NCBI GenBank assembly: GCA_011503125.2 | Contig: WWBZ02000002.1 | Span: 434,001-498,000 of the forward strand | Length of the DNA stretch: 64,000 bases | Origin: Botryosphaeria dothidea | Lineage: Eukaryota > Ascomycota > Dothideomycetes > Botryosphaeriales > Botryosphaeriaceae | Direction of reading: 5' to 3' | Shown: positions 43,463 to 55,072 of the stretch, one piece after another | Numbering within the stretch: the first letter of the stretch is position 1 | Layout of the letters: the number at the start of each line of letters is the position of its first letter | Notes under the pieces: model-generated | Database searches by the model: none | Seen by the model: only the letters and a program-made list of their open reading frames with translations | Told to the model about the DNA's origin: nothing | Made by a program: the position numbers and the translations under genes

Positions 43463-44870
43463 CTACAAGTACTCCATAAAGTTGCCACCAACAGTGGGCT
43501 CCTTCCCGCCCAGTCTCGACATGAATATCCTTGTTGGTGGCCTGCTGGCGTCGCAAGTGTCGCTCTTGATACAAACATTTCGGTCACAGCACGTCTCTGC
43601 TGCGCAAATCTCCCCGGATCCGCAGTCGGCATTTGACGAGCAGTCGACTAGTCCTCCGCAAGCAATGTTGCCATCGAGACAGAATCCCGTTCCTTCAAGT
43701 GTGCTCCCACAGATGCACGTGCTTTCTCCATTACAAGAGCTGAATTTGCCGCATGTTGAGCCCGAGCAGCTGGCGGTGCTGCAGACCCCGTTCTGGCAAG
43801 TACCGCTGGCACACTGCAACAAAATCAATTTCTACTGCAAGTATCAAGACTGGACAGAGTTACCTTATTCCCACATTTTCCACAGTTCTGTGCGTTACTC
43901 ATTAAGTCCACACATCCAGTGCCAGGACCGGGACAGAAGTTGCGTGCCGGTGCTACACAAGACGGGGATGGAGAGGTGGATTTCGGGCAGATCGTGCTCC
44001 CTTCAATCTCGGTGCAGGTGACTGTTGCTGTCGTAGTGGTGGCGCTCCCAGTGGATGTGAATATTCCTGTTCTGAACCGGTGTGATGTCGATGACGCCCC
44101 AGAAGACGTCCACGACGGTGTCGAAGTGAAGTTTGTCGCAGAGGTAGATGAGCTTCCTGAAGGATCAGAGACACTGCTGGGTTTCATAGAGGAACGGAGC
44201 GTGCTTGGTGTAGAATTTGCCGATACTGGAGCCGAGACCAATTCGGTGCCGAGAAGTGAGCGTTCAGTCGAGCAATTATGCGTGGATATTCCAGATGTCA
44301 CCCGAGTCACCGTCCTGCTGCTGTTTTGATGCGGCATAAAAGCAGGACTACCCACTAAACTCTCGGTTTTCGTGGTCGTCTTGGTAGTCGTCTATATATT
44401 CTGTGAGCCAGGGACACTTCATGCATTGAATTTTCAATCACATGTTCCGATACCTTGACGACTTCGGTGACCGTTGCCGCTGGAAAGCCAGCGCATGAGC
44501 ACACTTGAGCATAACGCTCAATGTCACATGACCATGCGTACCAGGGAACAGTCTTCCCCGCCGCTTGCGCTTTTCTCCCCCCAAGAGTCGTAACAGTCGT
44601 CGTTGATGTGAACGTTTCGGTGCTAGCTACGATTATTTGAAGCTCAAGAAGAACAGGCCTGCTTACTTACACAGGAGCAACGGTAACTTTGTCGGTCATG
44701 AAGCTCGAGCAATCAGAGAGCGGCTCATTTGAAAAGAGAGAATAGGCGCGAGTTCCCGTGACGGCGCGTGCACATAAGTCAGAGCCATCGCAGCGAGCGC
44801 TTCGACCTTGTCTCCCCTCAAACGCACCGAGAGCGGAACCGGTAAGGCATATAAGAAAGGCAGCACGCAT
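43463..44870 (-). CDS. Secreted Cys-rich protein with Ser/Thr linker
   Basis: Exons 44870-44671, 44622-44454, 44391-43864, 43813-43463, 415 aa; every phase agrees. The first exon gives a signal peptide MRAAFLICLTGSALGAFE with likely cleavage after GALGA/SALGA. Then come a Cys-containing domain (SARCDGSDLCARAV, WYAWSCDIERYAQVCSCAG), about 110 residues of Ser/Thr, and a C-terminal block of some 24 Cys in about 120 residues (FCPGPGTGCVDLMSNAQNCGKCGNKC, then repeating CxxGxC and CGxxxxC units). There is no transmembrane or GPI tail. Dense Cys with small spacing suggests a disulphide-rich extracellular protein of wall or effector type. Family not recognised. The architecture resembles the partial gene at the left edge. 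Confidence 0.82.
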
Positions 44871-46413
44871 TACCTTTGTACTTTTCGTAGGTCGGTGTGT
44901 TAGCCAGACAGAAATAATGAGAAGAGGGTTGGTTGAGTGCACGATCAAAAGCATAGAGTCCGAGGCATCGGACCGTGCCTTTATAATGTGCTCAAGGCGG
45001 CTCGTCGGCGTGTATTACATTGACGAGAGCAGGCCTGTATCCCAGAGACCATCCTTTGGTGGGTAAGTCTCTATGCAGGAAGCCATGATACGAAGTGTGC
45101 TTCCCACTTTGCTGCGTAAGATGAAGACTAACGGCTGAAGAGATTCCCAATCAGGAAAACCAGAGTGTGCCTTGCAGAGATGCCTCAACAGCTTTGTTAA
45201 GGGGCGGAGAGAGCGACAAATTTACAAAAAGTATCGTGGGAAAGAATGATGCAATCTGAGAACATGGAAAGTCAGGGAGTACGTTCCTGGTATGTAGTCG
45301 TTCAACAAGCAAACAGTATATCGCAGCACTAAGGTCGAGAAGTGATGAAATTCTGAGGATGTCACTGAAAGCAGCACCGTGTGAGAACTAGCGTGTATAA
45401 CATTGTGTTACCTTAAGCGCCCCTCCAGGGAGATGCAGGCGCACAGAAGGAGAATGCCGCCGACTAGCGGAAAGAGATACTATCAAGACGAATGGCATTC
45501 CCGGAGACCGGGCTGAATCCCCAAGAGGCTGAAGCCTCGAATTGGAGAATTGTTTTCCAGCCCAGAAGCGTCCTCAGGACAGCAATACCCAAAGCCAATT
45601 CTTTGAATTAAGCAATTTGGTATGTCCCACTTCTGCCAAATGTTAGCTTGTTAAGTCCTTGCGCGACGTGCATATGTCGCGTCGCACGTCAGAACCTGAA
45701 ACAATCCATTCTGGTTGTGTTCTGAAGGGTGAAAACCGCTTTGAAGACGTCGAAAATCGTCGGTACACATCGACTTTGCAGTGGCGGGGCTATCGAATGA
45801 CTGGGTTCCTAGACCGAGCTCTCCTGGAGCTGATTCTGCAGTGCAGTACCTGACTCGGGCTCCTTTGCTGTTCGGGACCATTGCTTGGAAGGCTGTGTGA
45901 GCTTGGAGTATGATTATCCGTTGGTGACTACGTGATACAAAGAAAAACTTTTGAGACATGATGTTGCACGCGTGCCTTGCAGTCGCATGCATGTACCACA
46001 TCAGTGGTAACACACCCAATTCACGTATCCCTGCCGGCGACTTTTGTAATCCATGGACAAAAAGACTTTTCAAATGGCGGGGCTCTGGGATCCAGATATA
46101 GATTACGTTCAATCTCGTGTTGGTGATTGGCTGTTCTTCTTCCTTGCTGGGGATGAAAGCGCCGTCAAATGGGACCGAATATCGTAAGACGCTCGAGCTT
46201 GGCAAAGAAGTATAGGCATTTGTTGATCACCACCTCCATGGTGCGGTGACCATAACCATGCGCACGGACATCTCGGATTATTCAGCACCTCGGACGCTTC
46301 GGATGAAAAATCTCCAGCCTTGCCTAACATTCGAGCGAGATTACGCTTACCCCCGGGTGTGGACGGAAGCAAGCCGGGCGGTCCGAAAGCTTGAAGCAAA
46401 AGCAAGGAAAGAG
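44871..46413. other. 1.5 kb without a supported gene
   Basis: A minus-strand frame covers 45651-46205 but opens on TTG; its first ATG would leave about 115 residues without motif. A plus-strand frame at 46246-46584 runs antisense to the Gpi18 3' end. I support none of these. Confidence 0.5.
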
Positions 46414-48140
46414 CTAGGCTGGGGGCAAGAAGCTTGCAAACAAAGCCCCCTGTACCACCGCGTACATAATGATCAGCCGAAAGATCGACTTGGATGCGTC
46501 TTTGGACGCGATCGCGGTAGTTTGCAGTCCGTTCGTGTTGCCGAATGCAGATGCAATAGCAAGATACCAGACAGGGTAGCCTGACGAGATTCTGTTCACG
46601 ATCTGGACGTGAAAGTTAGTCACGGCAAGAGCCGCGAGGGCAAGTTGGGGCAGGCCGAACGCCACCAAAAGGTGAGGCGTTTCAACTTGCATCGAACTCT
46701 TCTCGGCCGAGTTCTTTCTGAAGTCCTCGGAAGTAGCGGAGGATACACCAGAGAATCTGCTTTGCTTTACAATCAATATCCGACCATGAACAAATGTCCG
46801 GGAGCGAACTGTTTAATTCATCAACGTACTGGCGAATGACTCGTAGCGCAGAACTCGACATGATCCACAGCATGGGTGCGGCTAGGAGGAATAGCGGTAT
46901 GTTGGATGGCGTCCAGTACCGCAAAAAGCCCACGTTCCTTCAAAAGTTTGTTAGAAAGGCAATTGGCAGAGATTAAAAAGCCTACCAGTAGTGCTGTTGG
47001 ACCCAACTGTAGATACTCGGAGGAATTTTCGAGCACCAGGGTCTGTTAATCTCCTGATCTGCGTAAGCTGAGAATCGCCAAGCCATCCTTACAGCCTGCT
47101 TACTCTGACGCAGTATTGCTGGTAAGCCAGCCATTGAGGAATTACGAAACCGGATCCGTTTACGATTCCAGCCATGACCGAGCTGGCGATCCTTATGAGT
47201 GAGGATATCTGCTCGGATCGGGGTCCAAGGAGTCCACGAAGGGATCGAAGGACATCGTATAAGAATATAAGGCCGCTGAATATGCCATTACTGCGCACCA
47301 TTGTTGCAAGGCCAAAGCAGAAGCCCGAAACAAGCAAGTAGAGGAAATCATGGGCGGGCGTCCTTCGTCCATCGGACCTAGTTAGCATCAATGGAGCGCC
47401 GTCGGCGCAAGCATGTGCATAACAGAGCATTCCCGAAAAATTCAGAAGTGAGAATGGTGCCTCTCCATAAGGCGCAGCGAGAAACAAACCTGCAGGAGAG
47501 AAAAGGTGGACAAGCGCAGTCAGAAAGGCAGTGTGGCTCCGAGCAAGACCAGGCAACATCAAGACGGCTAAGCGATGAAGCAATAAGACCGAGAGCAGAT
47601 GGGCGAGATTGGAAACGATGACAGCAGCCCAGACATGTGAAACCAACGAAGGGTCTGCAAAGGGAAGGACTGTGGGCGAGTCAGCAGGCCTCATGACGTA
47701 CTGGACAAAGAAATGGTGGATGGGTTCGCAGACATACATCTGACGACGCGGGCGATGAAGCGGTTCAGGGCCCAGCTGAAGGCCCATTCTTGCTCATAAT
47801 GATAGCCGCGTTCGGCGGCCACGCTGAAGTAGATGGCGTCCCAGCGCGTGAGCTTGCTGGCGAGGCGTTCTCCGAATGTGGGCGTCCAAGGCACAGAAGC
47901 GGTCACCTGGGCGGAGGCAGCAGCATCCCGGCCCAGCAGCAGGGTAGTCGACGTGTCATAGCCAGGGCCAGGGCTGGCGAAGGCCATAAGCAGTAGCAGT
48001 GTCTTCCAGGCGGCAAATACGATCACGAGGGAGGCCCGCGGGGTCGCGAGCGGACGACGATAGGCATGCATTTTTCGGACGAGAGGCGGCGGGGAAGACA
48101 GGGTGTATGGCATCACGGGGACGCTCGCGTGCAGCGTCAT
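46414..48140 (-). CDS. gpi18: GPI mannosyltransferase 2 (Gpi18/PIG-V)
   Basis: Five exons, 491 aa: 48140-47738, 47669-47104, 47053-46986, 46937-46771, 46685-46414; phases agree. It is a polytopic ER membrane protein with about eight to ten hydrophobic segments. Family marks: AYDTST-like GYDTSTTLLLG, LTRWDAIYFSVAAERGYHYEQEWAF (luminal catalytic Asp of the GT-C fold), LFSPAGLFLAAPYGEAPFS, FGLATMVRSNGIFSG, SGFVIPQWLAYQQYC, RPWCSKIPPSIYSWVQQHYW, NVGFLRYWTPSNIPLFLLAAP and RISSGYPVWYLAIAS. It adds the second mannose to the GPI precursor from dolichol-phosphate-mannose. The start is uncertain: in-frame Mets lie at 48140, 48113 and 48071, and orthologues begin close to the first membrane segment, so the shorter forms are possible. 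Confidence 0.92.
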
Positions 48141-49284
48141 AGGATAGGAGGGAGGTCGGACGGAGCTTCGAGCAACGACGGGACGGCGCGGCACCGACAC
48201 CGAGGAGGCATCGCGAACAGTCTCGCTTGGCGGGCCCGGCTCACCGGTTCCACTGGGGGCGAGGGCTGGCGGCCCACGTGACGATTGACAGGCAGGCAAG
48301 GCAGGGGTAGGAGTGCCGTAGAAGGTATTTTGGGTGCGGCGCTCCGTGCGCGCAATAGAGGCCGAGAGCATGGCAGGTGCCGTGTTTCCGCCCCTCGATC
48401 GTGCGCTGCCAGTGCGCTGTCAGATCCGTCAGCGCCAGTGTGGTGCAGGCGAGCCGCTCCACCAGGACCACAATTGCAATCCTGGCCGCGGCCACGATGG
48501 ACGGCGACCCACCGCCGGGCGCTGCAGCGCTGCCGTGTCGGCCGACGGTGGGCTCGCAAGGTTGGCAGAGTGCAGCGTGGGCCGGGTTTCATAGGGCGAC
48601 AGGGCAGCCCTCGTGGGCGCGCGCGGGAGGCGCAAGCTCCGACTCCGAGTCGCCGATGAATGAAGCTACGGCGGCGCATCGTTCGCCCTGGGCTGACGTT
48701 CGGTCCCTCGCGCTGATGAAGGCCGCCGGAACCACTCGAGCCCCGACTGCAATGAAAGACCCTTCGCGCCTTCCGCCGCGCTCCGTGTACAAAGGCAACC
48801 GCTGCACAAAGCCCGCTGCTCCCGCGGCCACCCATCTCTCCGCCCTGCTTGCCTCTGCCCACCGCTGCGCTCTCGCTCACTTGCGTCCTGATCCTGCTGC
48901 CTGTCCGCGACCCTCCACTCTCTCCACTCGCCGAGCCACGCATGTAGGGTGGCTCAGCCGACACCGCGACCCCTGCGCCCACGCCCTCCAACGACCGGGA
49001 CCCCTGCGCTCTTCGTGCATGATCTGCGCGACCCGTCATTGCAGTCCTGCCGCAGCTGTCGACTGCTGCTCCCCGCCCGTCTCGACCGCGACGAAACGAA
49101 TACCAGTACGAGCGCCCCGGCATTGCCAAAGCCTCCCCTAGATACCTGCAGAGGCGTTTCTGCAGCCCTTTCTCCCTCCTGCTGGTACGCCGACTCCACA
49201 ATTTCGCTCTCCACGACCGGACGCGCCACTCTGGGAGATGACTCCCCCCGCGACGACCCGCCTCCCGCTGCCTGGTTGAGCACT
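48141..49284. promoter_or_regulatory. Divergent promoter between gpi18 and the 49.3-kb gene
   Basis: 1.1 kb, GC-rich on the left and C-rich on the + strand on the right. Long frames here open on GTG or TTG and are low-complexity; I read none as coding. Confidence 0.55.
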
Positions 49285-51357
49285 ATGTTCTTGTCCATGC
49301 TAACTGCGGACGCTGCCGCGCAGCATGGCCACGAGTTCTCCGCCCGAAGCACGCCCTCTCCTCTTCATCGCACCTCCCCTCCCCCTCGTTCGCCGCTGAA
49401 CGTCCTCTCCTCTACCGTCCGCCAGCAGAGACCTCAGCCTACTCCGCTGCCCGCCAGGGAAAGCGTCAGTGTAGAAGGGAGACCCTCGCATGCCTCGTCC
49501 CGGAAGTCAATCATGTTTGCCCTGCCGCCCGAGAGCAATGCCTCGTCGTCACGCCCACCGTCTATTCATAGCACGACGACTACTTCGACCGACGATCGTT
49601 CACGGAAGCGGCCTTCGAGGCCGAAGACCAACTACGCCCTCGCTCACCCTCCACCACGTGTAGGTCCTCTACACCTCCGCCCGAAGGTTCTATTGCAACT
49701 GCATCAATCCTCTGCAAACTCAAGGCCAAAACCTGCCTTTGAGGCAATCCCCTCGACTACCTTTGCACCAAGGCTCAAGCGTAAGTTCCATAGAGTATTC
49801 AAGACCAGGGACAGGCTGGGTCCCGACGATGTCGTCATTGTCCGGGCCGGGGACTATGGTGGCGCGGATGATCAGAGCGATTCGGATGAGGACATGGAGT
49901 CTCGCGAAGTCATTGGGGTTGTCTGTTTCAACATCAGAGAAGAACGGACAGAAATCTGTATGGATGATGACACGGTTTGGGCAGCGACCTTTATGCAGAA
50001 TGGCGGCTACGAGTTTGTCTTCACCGACGAGCATGGCCTGCAGTCCAAGGCACGATGGGTTCCCAAGCCCCAAGGCAATCGGCGCAAGTCGACCAATTAC
50101 TCTCAAACAGAGGCTGTGGGCTCGGGGAAGGTTGCTGAGGAACGCAAATTCACCTTCAGTACCATCAGCCCAGATCGCCGGCGGCATCCGGTCATTGCTT
50201 CGATGACACGCGCTGGAATTGACGTTTGGGACCAATACTCCATCCCCCCACAGGCCAATGGCACTACCCCCCTCGCCTCGCCCACTTTTGGCGATGCCGG
50301 AGCTTCGCAAACCTTGACCGACATCTCCGAGTCCCGGCCTATGCATACCACAGATGAGGCTCTGAGGAAGTTCATCCTCGTGAGTGGCATCTGGGTAGCG
50401 TTCCGAGAAAAATGGTCGAACGTCTTCCGTTATGAACGGCCTGGTCGCGATCGTGAAAGCATGCCAACGTCACCCTTATGCGGGTCTCCCATCATGCCGT
50501 GTGCCCCGATGCGGACTGTCAGCATGGCTAGCATGAACGGAAGCATGTCCCGATCTAGCTCTCCAGGTATTCCAGACAACCAAAGCGACAAGCATCACAG
50601 TCTCAGAAGCGTTTCCAGGATGTTGCTTCATCGAAACAGCGCCTTAGCAGCTCTCAATGGCGAACATGGCTCCCCAGAGTCCACACCTCCATCTCCTGCC
50701 AAGACCTCGGGCAACACTCGTTCGCGACGTGCCAATTCTACTGGCACCGCCTTCATTAAGCGCGCCTCCAGTAAGCGGAATCCAAAACGACACAGCAGTG
50801 GTTCGAAGGCAATGCCGGAGTCTCCTGGGAAGGCCATGTACAGGGTGAACACGGAAGAGGACGATCTTGAACACCCCCATCGTTTCACCGTCACAGAGGC
50901 TGCTCATATCATGCTTCCAATGATCGAGGACCAAACTCCGAAAAACTCTGGTGAATATGCTTCATCTCTGGCGTCCAGCCACGATGAGCCGACTCCGCGT
51001 CCGCTGCCGAGGAATGATGTCCAGAAGCAAGAGCGGGTTAGCCTGCAAGTTCCACCGACCTACCTACAATCGAACCATTCGATCACTGGACGCAGTGATG
51101 GCGCTATCGAGGCCTCTTCCAAGGGATTGCTTCCTTCGAGGAGTAGGAGTACAAGAGAGAGGCCGAAGCCGCGTCATTCTGTTTCTCCAGCAGCCGATTC
51201 GCGGTATTATGCAAGTGGAGATGGATACATGAATGGATCCGGATTGCCCATTGAGATTTCAAAGGTGTTTGAAGACGCAAAGGAAATAAAGACGAAAAAG
51301 AGGATGAGCGTTAGGGGCTTTTTGCAGAGGTTTAAAAGCAAGAGAGGGAAATTTTAA
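49285..51357 (+). CDS. Conserved-type fungal protein of unknown function
   Basis: 690 aa in one exon. The frame is open back to 48949 from a GTG; the first ATG in frame is 49285 (MFLSMLTADAAAQ). A disordered Pro/Ser/Arg head is followed by a folded-looking central region about residues 150-390 (KRKFHRVFKTRDRLGPDDVVIVR, EVIGVVCFNIREERTEICMD, GGYEFVFTDEHGLQSKARWV, RHPVIASMTRAGIDVWDQYS, KFILVSGIWVAFREKWSNVF). The C-terminal half is Ser-rich and ends KKRMSVRGFLQRFKSKRGKF, a basic amphipathic tail that could bind membranes or nucleic acid (inference). No catalytic motif recognised. Confidence 0.85.
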   Translation: MFLSMLTADAAAQHGHEFSARSTPSPLHRTSPPPRSPLNVLSSTVRQQRPQPTPLPARESVSVEGRPSHASSRKSIMFALPPESNASSSRPPSIHSTTTTSTDDRSRKRPSRPKTNYALAHPPPRVGPLHLRPKVLLQLHQSSANSRPKPAFEAIPSTTFAPRLKRKFHRVFKTRDRLGPDDVVIVRAGDYGGADDQSDSDEDMESREVIGVVCFNIREERTEICMDDDTVWAATFMQNGGYEFVFTDEHGLQSKARWVPKPQGNRRKSTNYSQTEAVGSGKVAEERKFTFSTISPDRRRHPVIASMTRAGIDVWDQYSIPPQANGTTPLASPTFGDAGASQTLTDISESRPMHTTDEALRKFILVSGIWVAFREKWSNVFRYERPGRDRESMPTSPLCGSPIMPCAPMRTVSMASMNGSMSRSSSPGIPDNQSDKHHSLRSVSRMLLHRNSALAALNGEHGSPESTPPSPAKTSGNTRSRRANSTGTAFIKRASSKRNPKRHSSGSKAMPESPGKAMYRVNTEEDDLEHPHRFTVTEAAHIMLPMIEDQTPKNSGEYASSLASSHDEPTPRPLPRNDVQKQERVSLQVPPTYLQSNHSITGRSDGAIEASSKGLLPSRSRSTRERPKPRHSVSPAADSRYYASGDGYMNGSGLPIEISKVFEDAKEIKTKKRMSVRGFLQRFKSKRGKF

Positions 51358-54300
51358 AGGCACCTACTCCAGAGGCATTCTCGTTTACATCTTCGGCGCT
51401 CGGCCACTGACGTCCTTTCTTACCGCGCATATTGCCTCTGCGCGACCCAAGCGACCAGTGGGATGTATCATTTATTTAGGAACGGAGTTTCGGGTTTGGC
51501 TTGACAATAGGGTTGGTTTGAAAGGAGGGTGTTACGTAAGGAATCACTGTATTATTTCCCAGTTTCGACATTTTTTCCGGCCGGCGCTTGATAGGTTCGT
51601 GTATTGGTGGTTCCAGGGCGTCTCTTCTCATCACAAAAAAGAATACCCCGCGCTCCCCGGCGATCTTTCCATATTCTTCTTCAATTCTTCTCTCTCATAG
51701 GCAAGCACTATACGTCGAGGTTGTTTGACGTGGCCTCATTCTTCTCCTTCGGCGTAGGCAGGATCCATCGGGAACAGTGGATAGGTGTAGCATAAGACGG
51801 GTTAGGGCTCTCTGGATTTTATCAATAAAAAAGCTGGTTCGTGCGAATACAATACGGAGATCGATCCGCTGATGTGCATCATGATGCGCAGAAAAATTGC
51901 GGTGTGAGCGACACGGCGCCCCATTGCGGTGAAAAGAGGCACACGTGGATGGCGGGGCGTGACGAGCACCGTCTGACGACGGACGTGCGGATTGACATCG
52001 TGTTGAGGTGGGTACCGCCGAGGTGCCCATCCGAACATGTTGAAAATAGTTTCGACAAGCAAGTATGGTCAAATTGCGCAGGCGCCAAAGGAGGTGGAAG
52101 GACGCCAGCCAAAAATACTCATTAGGCCACGAGTGTGACGTGCCAAACGCCGCAGAAATAAAGGCAACATAGACGGTTGCATGCTGCAGCTAGCAAGGAC
52201 AGCAGGGCCGTCAATGCGTGCCGCTGGCCGTTGCTTCAAAGAAAGACTTTGTCTGTGCTAGAAAAGGCTTGGTCGAGCAGAGAGAGGTCGTGTGGGCGCT
52301 TACTGATGCTGAGTCGCGGCGTCCGCATGCGGGGATGCTGCACCTGCCTCTGGATTGTGCATTGCCCGACGTCCAGCGGCATGATGCGCGTTGTTGCAGC
52401 GGATGCAGGGCTCGGCAGCGAGGGGCTTTGTTTCAAACGAGGATTTGTTTCCTGCCTCAGGACGACGCGCTTGCCAGAAACAGGTGTTTCGACATGGTCT
52501 TCTAGAAAAGACGGCTCCAAAATAGAAAATCTGGTGAACCATTAATTTGCAGAGCCGCCCGGCGGATCCGTACATGGATTTGGCACCATGGAGAAGGCCT
52601 CTCCGGCGAATGAGAGGCGTGGAAAGTGTGTGTGAGTAAGCGCCGGGCGCGCGAGACCCTGCCTCTGGAGCGGGCGGCTATCTTTAATGGGACGACCCAT
52701 CTGCACGCAATTCTAGGCCTCCCAGCGGCCGGACCCGGCGACGGGCGCGTCGTCGCGATATTCTGGGAAGCGGCTCGTCGCCGTCATGATCAAAGCGTGC
52801 GTTTGTCGTCGAACCGCGGTCGGGCGGGCGGGCGCAGCAGATCCAAGATCTGGAGAAGAGAAGTGGAGGACGACGAAGAAGGCGGCGCGGGCTGCGACGC
52901 GGCCGATTGCGTGCGCGGGGGGCTGGCTAGGGACGTGGCTTGCAGCTGGAAATGAAAGATGGGGTTGCAGTTCTCATGCTGCTGCTTTGGATGAGCCTAA
53001 CAGTGATGATGTAGCTGGCTCGGTAGGCGTGCTGGATTCGGGCGTGGCAACAGCCCGACGACTCGCGCGACCTCGTGTCTCGCTCGCCGCAGCAGGAACG
53101 CCTGACGGCCGTACGTGCGAGAATCCGGCGAACTCGGCTGTAATGCGTAGGGCTGCGGCTTGCAGGACCTGTACTCGTACTCGTACACTTGTGAGCAGGC
53201 AGGAGAGGCAAGCAAATAGGGGGGTGTGCGGACACCCTGCTGGCAGGCTGTGCATGCAGCGCTCTCTGCAACGTCTGGCTGCACCTGGGCCTAGTAGCAG
53301 CATTTCCTGCTGTCCGGCTGGGTGCCCCGCTGCGGCAGGTCAGGCGAGACAGGCACAGGCACATCAGCATGGGGAAGGGCCAGGACCGTGTGAGCTGGGG
53401 ACATGATCTGCGGGGGTGAAGAGCAGCAGCAGGTCACCGGGCGTGCCATGTCTCTAGGCACTGCCACGCAGCGACCTAGCGGGCTGGACGCTCAGCAGCA
53501 GCAAGGCCAGCGCTCACAACGTCGCCGCATGCGGAAGGAGGGGAGGTTATGTAGCGAGGGAATCCAAATTGTCGAGCCACGGGCGGGCTGGGCGGAGAAT
53601 GCTCGCGCGAGCATGGTGGAGGATGTGGCCGGGCCCGGGCTGGCAGAACAGCTGGCGGCCTTCGCTCCACCAACCAGAGGCGCGCTGGCCGTGCTTGGCG
53701 ACCCTCTTCTCAGCCACTCCGCCACTCGACCCTGTACGTGTCTGTCGTTGAGCCCGTCGTGTTCTTCGGCCGATCAGAGGGAGGCTGGGAAAATCGCTGC
53801 GTGGACGCCCCCACCACCACGCTATACAGCGTCGTAACCAAGGGGAACAGGCCATGGCGAACCCAAGGCCCAGCCCACCGCCTGCGCCGCGCCAGCAGCA
53901 CTCACGCCTTCAAATACACCCGCAAGACGTCGCGTGCGGGCCGGCATATCCACGATATACCTGCCTCCCCAGCACTCGTCACCCATCGCCTGCACGTGCC
54001 CGACTCGTTTCTACCACGACTGTCAGGCCTCGCCGCAGCGTGTCCACCTCAACACCACCCGCACCGGCATACCGCCATCTTCGACGACCTAGCAGAGCTG
54101 CGCCGCGGCCAAGCCTCGCCCGATCAGCCGAGCGACAGGCCGACAGCGCCCATCATCCGACACACCTCCTGGCTTGGACGGCCCTTTGTCCGCCCGGCAG
54201 CGCGCAGAGACCTTGCATGCGCTGAGTGCGAAACAGCACGGCAGACTCGGTCGAGTGGACTGCAAACGGACGGTGTGGACTGGCTGCGCGCCCAGGACGC

Positions 54301-55072
54301 TTGAAACACGGGCTTGCTGAAACAGCACGACAGCCTGTCACTTTGTTCGATCTGCCGCCCGCTGCTCTTTGGCGCCGCCCAGGGCTGCTGCGCGTGTAGG
54401 CTCACGACAACCAATCGTTGGCTGCGCCCGACCCCCACCCCAGGATCCCAGCGAGGCCCTGCCCTCGCCCGCCAGCACGCGCGACCACACCGCACATAAG
54501 AACTCGACAGCGCCGTGTGAGAGCCGCGGCCATCTCTTCAACCTCACCAACCAACACTCTTCTTCCTCTTTTCTGTTTGTTTCTTCCCTCACTTCCGCAG
54601 ACTCCGCCTGGTTGTTGGAGCTCCGCCCCGCTTAGCATCCTTCTTTTCCACAGCCTCAGCCCTCGGCGAAATCAACCCTGCAGTCTGCCCCTCCGCTGCG
54701 CCATTCCGCTTCGGGCCTCACTTCCATCTACAGCTAATCATACGAAGCGCTTTCTGCCGGTCGGGGAGCCTTGCGAACTAATTGCATCTATTCCGTCGTT
54801 GGCATTTCTTGTTCCACCTGACCTCGAGGCCTTAATCTAATATCGCCACCATCGTGCTATTGTCCCCGACACAACAGCCTTTTGACTCCTACCGGGAATC
54901 ACGCCAGGGAACAATAGGCCTCTCACCTATTCACTTCTCCCGCACAATACCCATTGTGCCCACCCTCGAACAATAGCCTATTGTCGTGCGGTCCATATCA
55001 ACGCCATCCTACCTCGGACTTCCTGTCTTGCAAAGCATACTCAGCGTCCAATCTACGACTCAGTCTTTCAAG
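51358..55072. other. 3.7 kb upstream of the Pcl-type cyclin, no supported gene
   Basis: 51358-52600 is mixed composition. From 52600 to 54400 GC content is high and frames overlap on both strands without motifs (for example 53738-54304 +). From about 54500 to 55070 the + strand is C/T-rich, with many CCTC and TTCCTT runs, as in a long fungal 5' leader of a regulated gene. Confidence 0.55.

Noticed and set aside
45651..46205. 184-codon minus-strand ORF
   Set aside because: Opens on TTG; the first ATG leaves about 115 residues with no recognisable feature or splice partner.
53738..54304. 188-codon plus-strand ORF in the GC-rich gap
   Set aside because: Overlapped by comparable frames on both strands and of Arg/Pro/His/Thr composition expected from GC-rich non-coding DNA.
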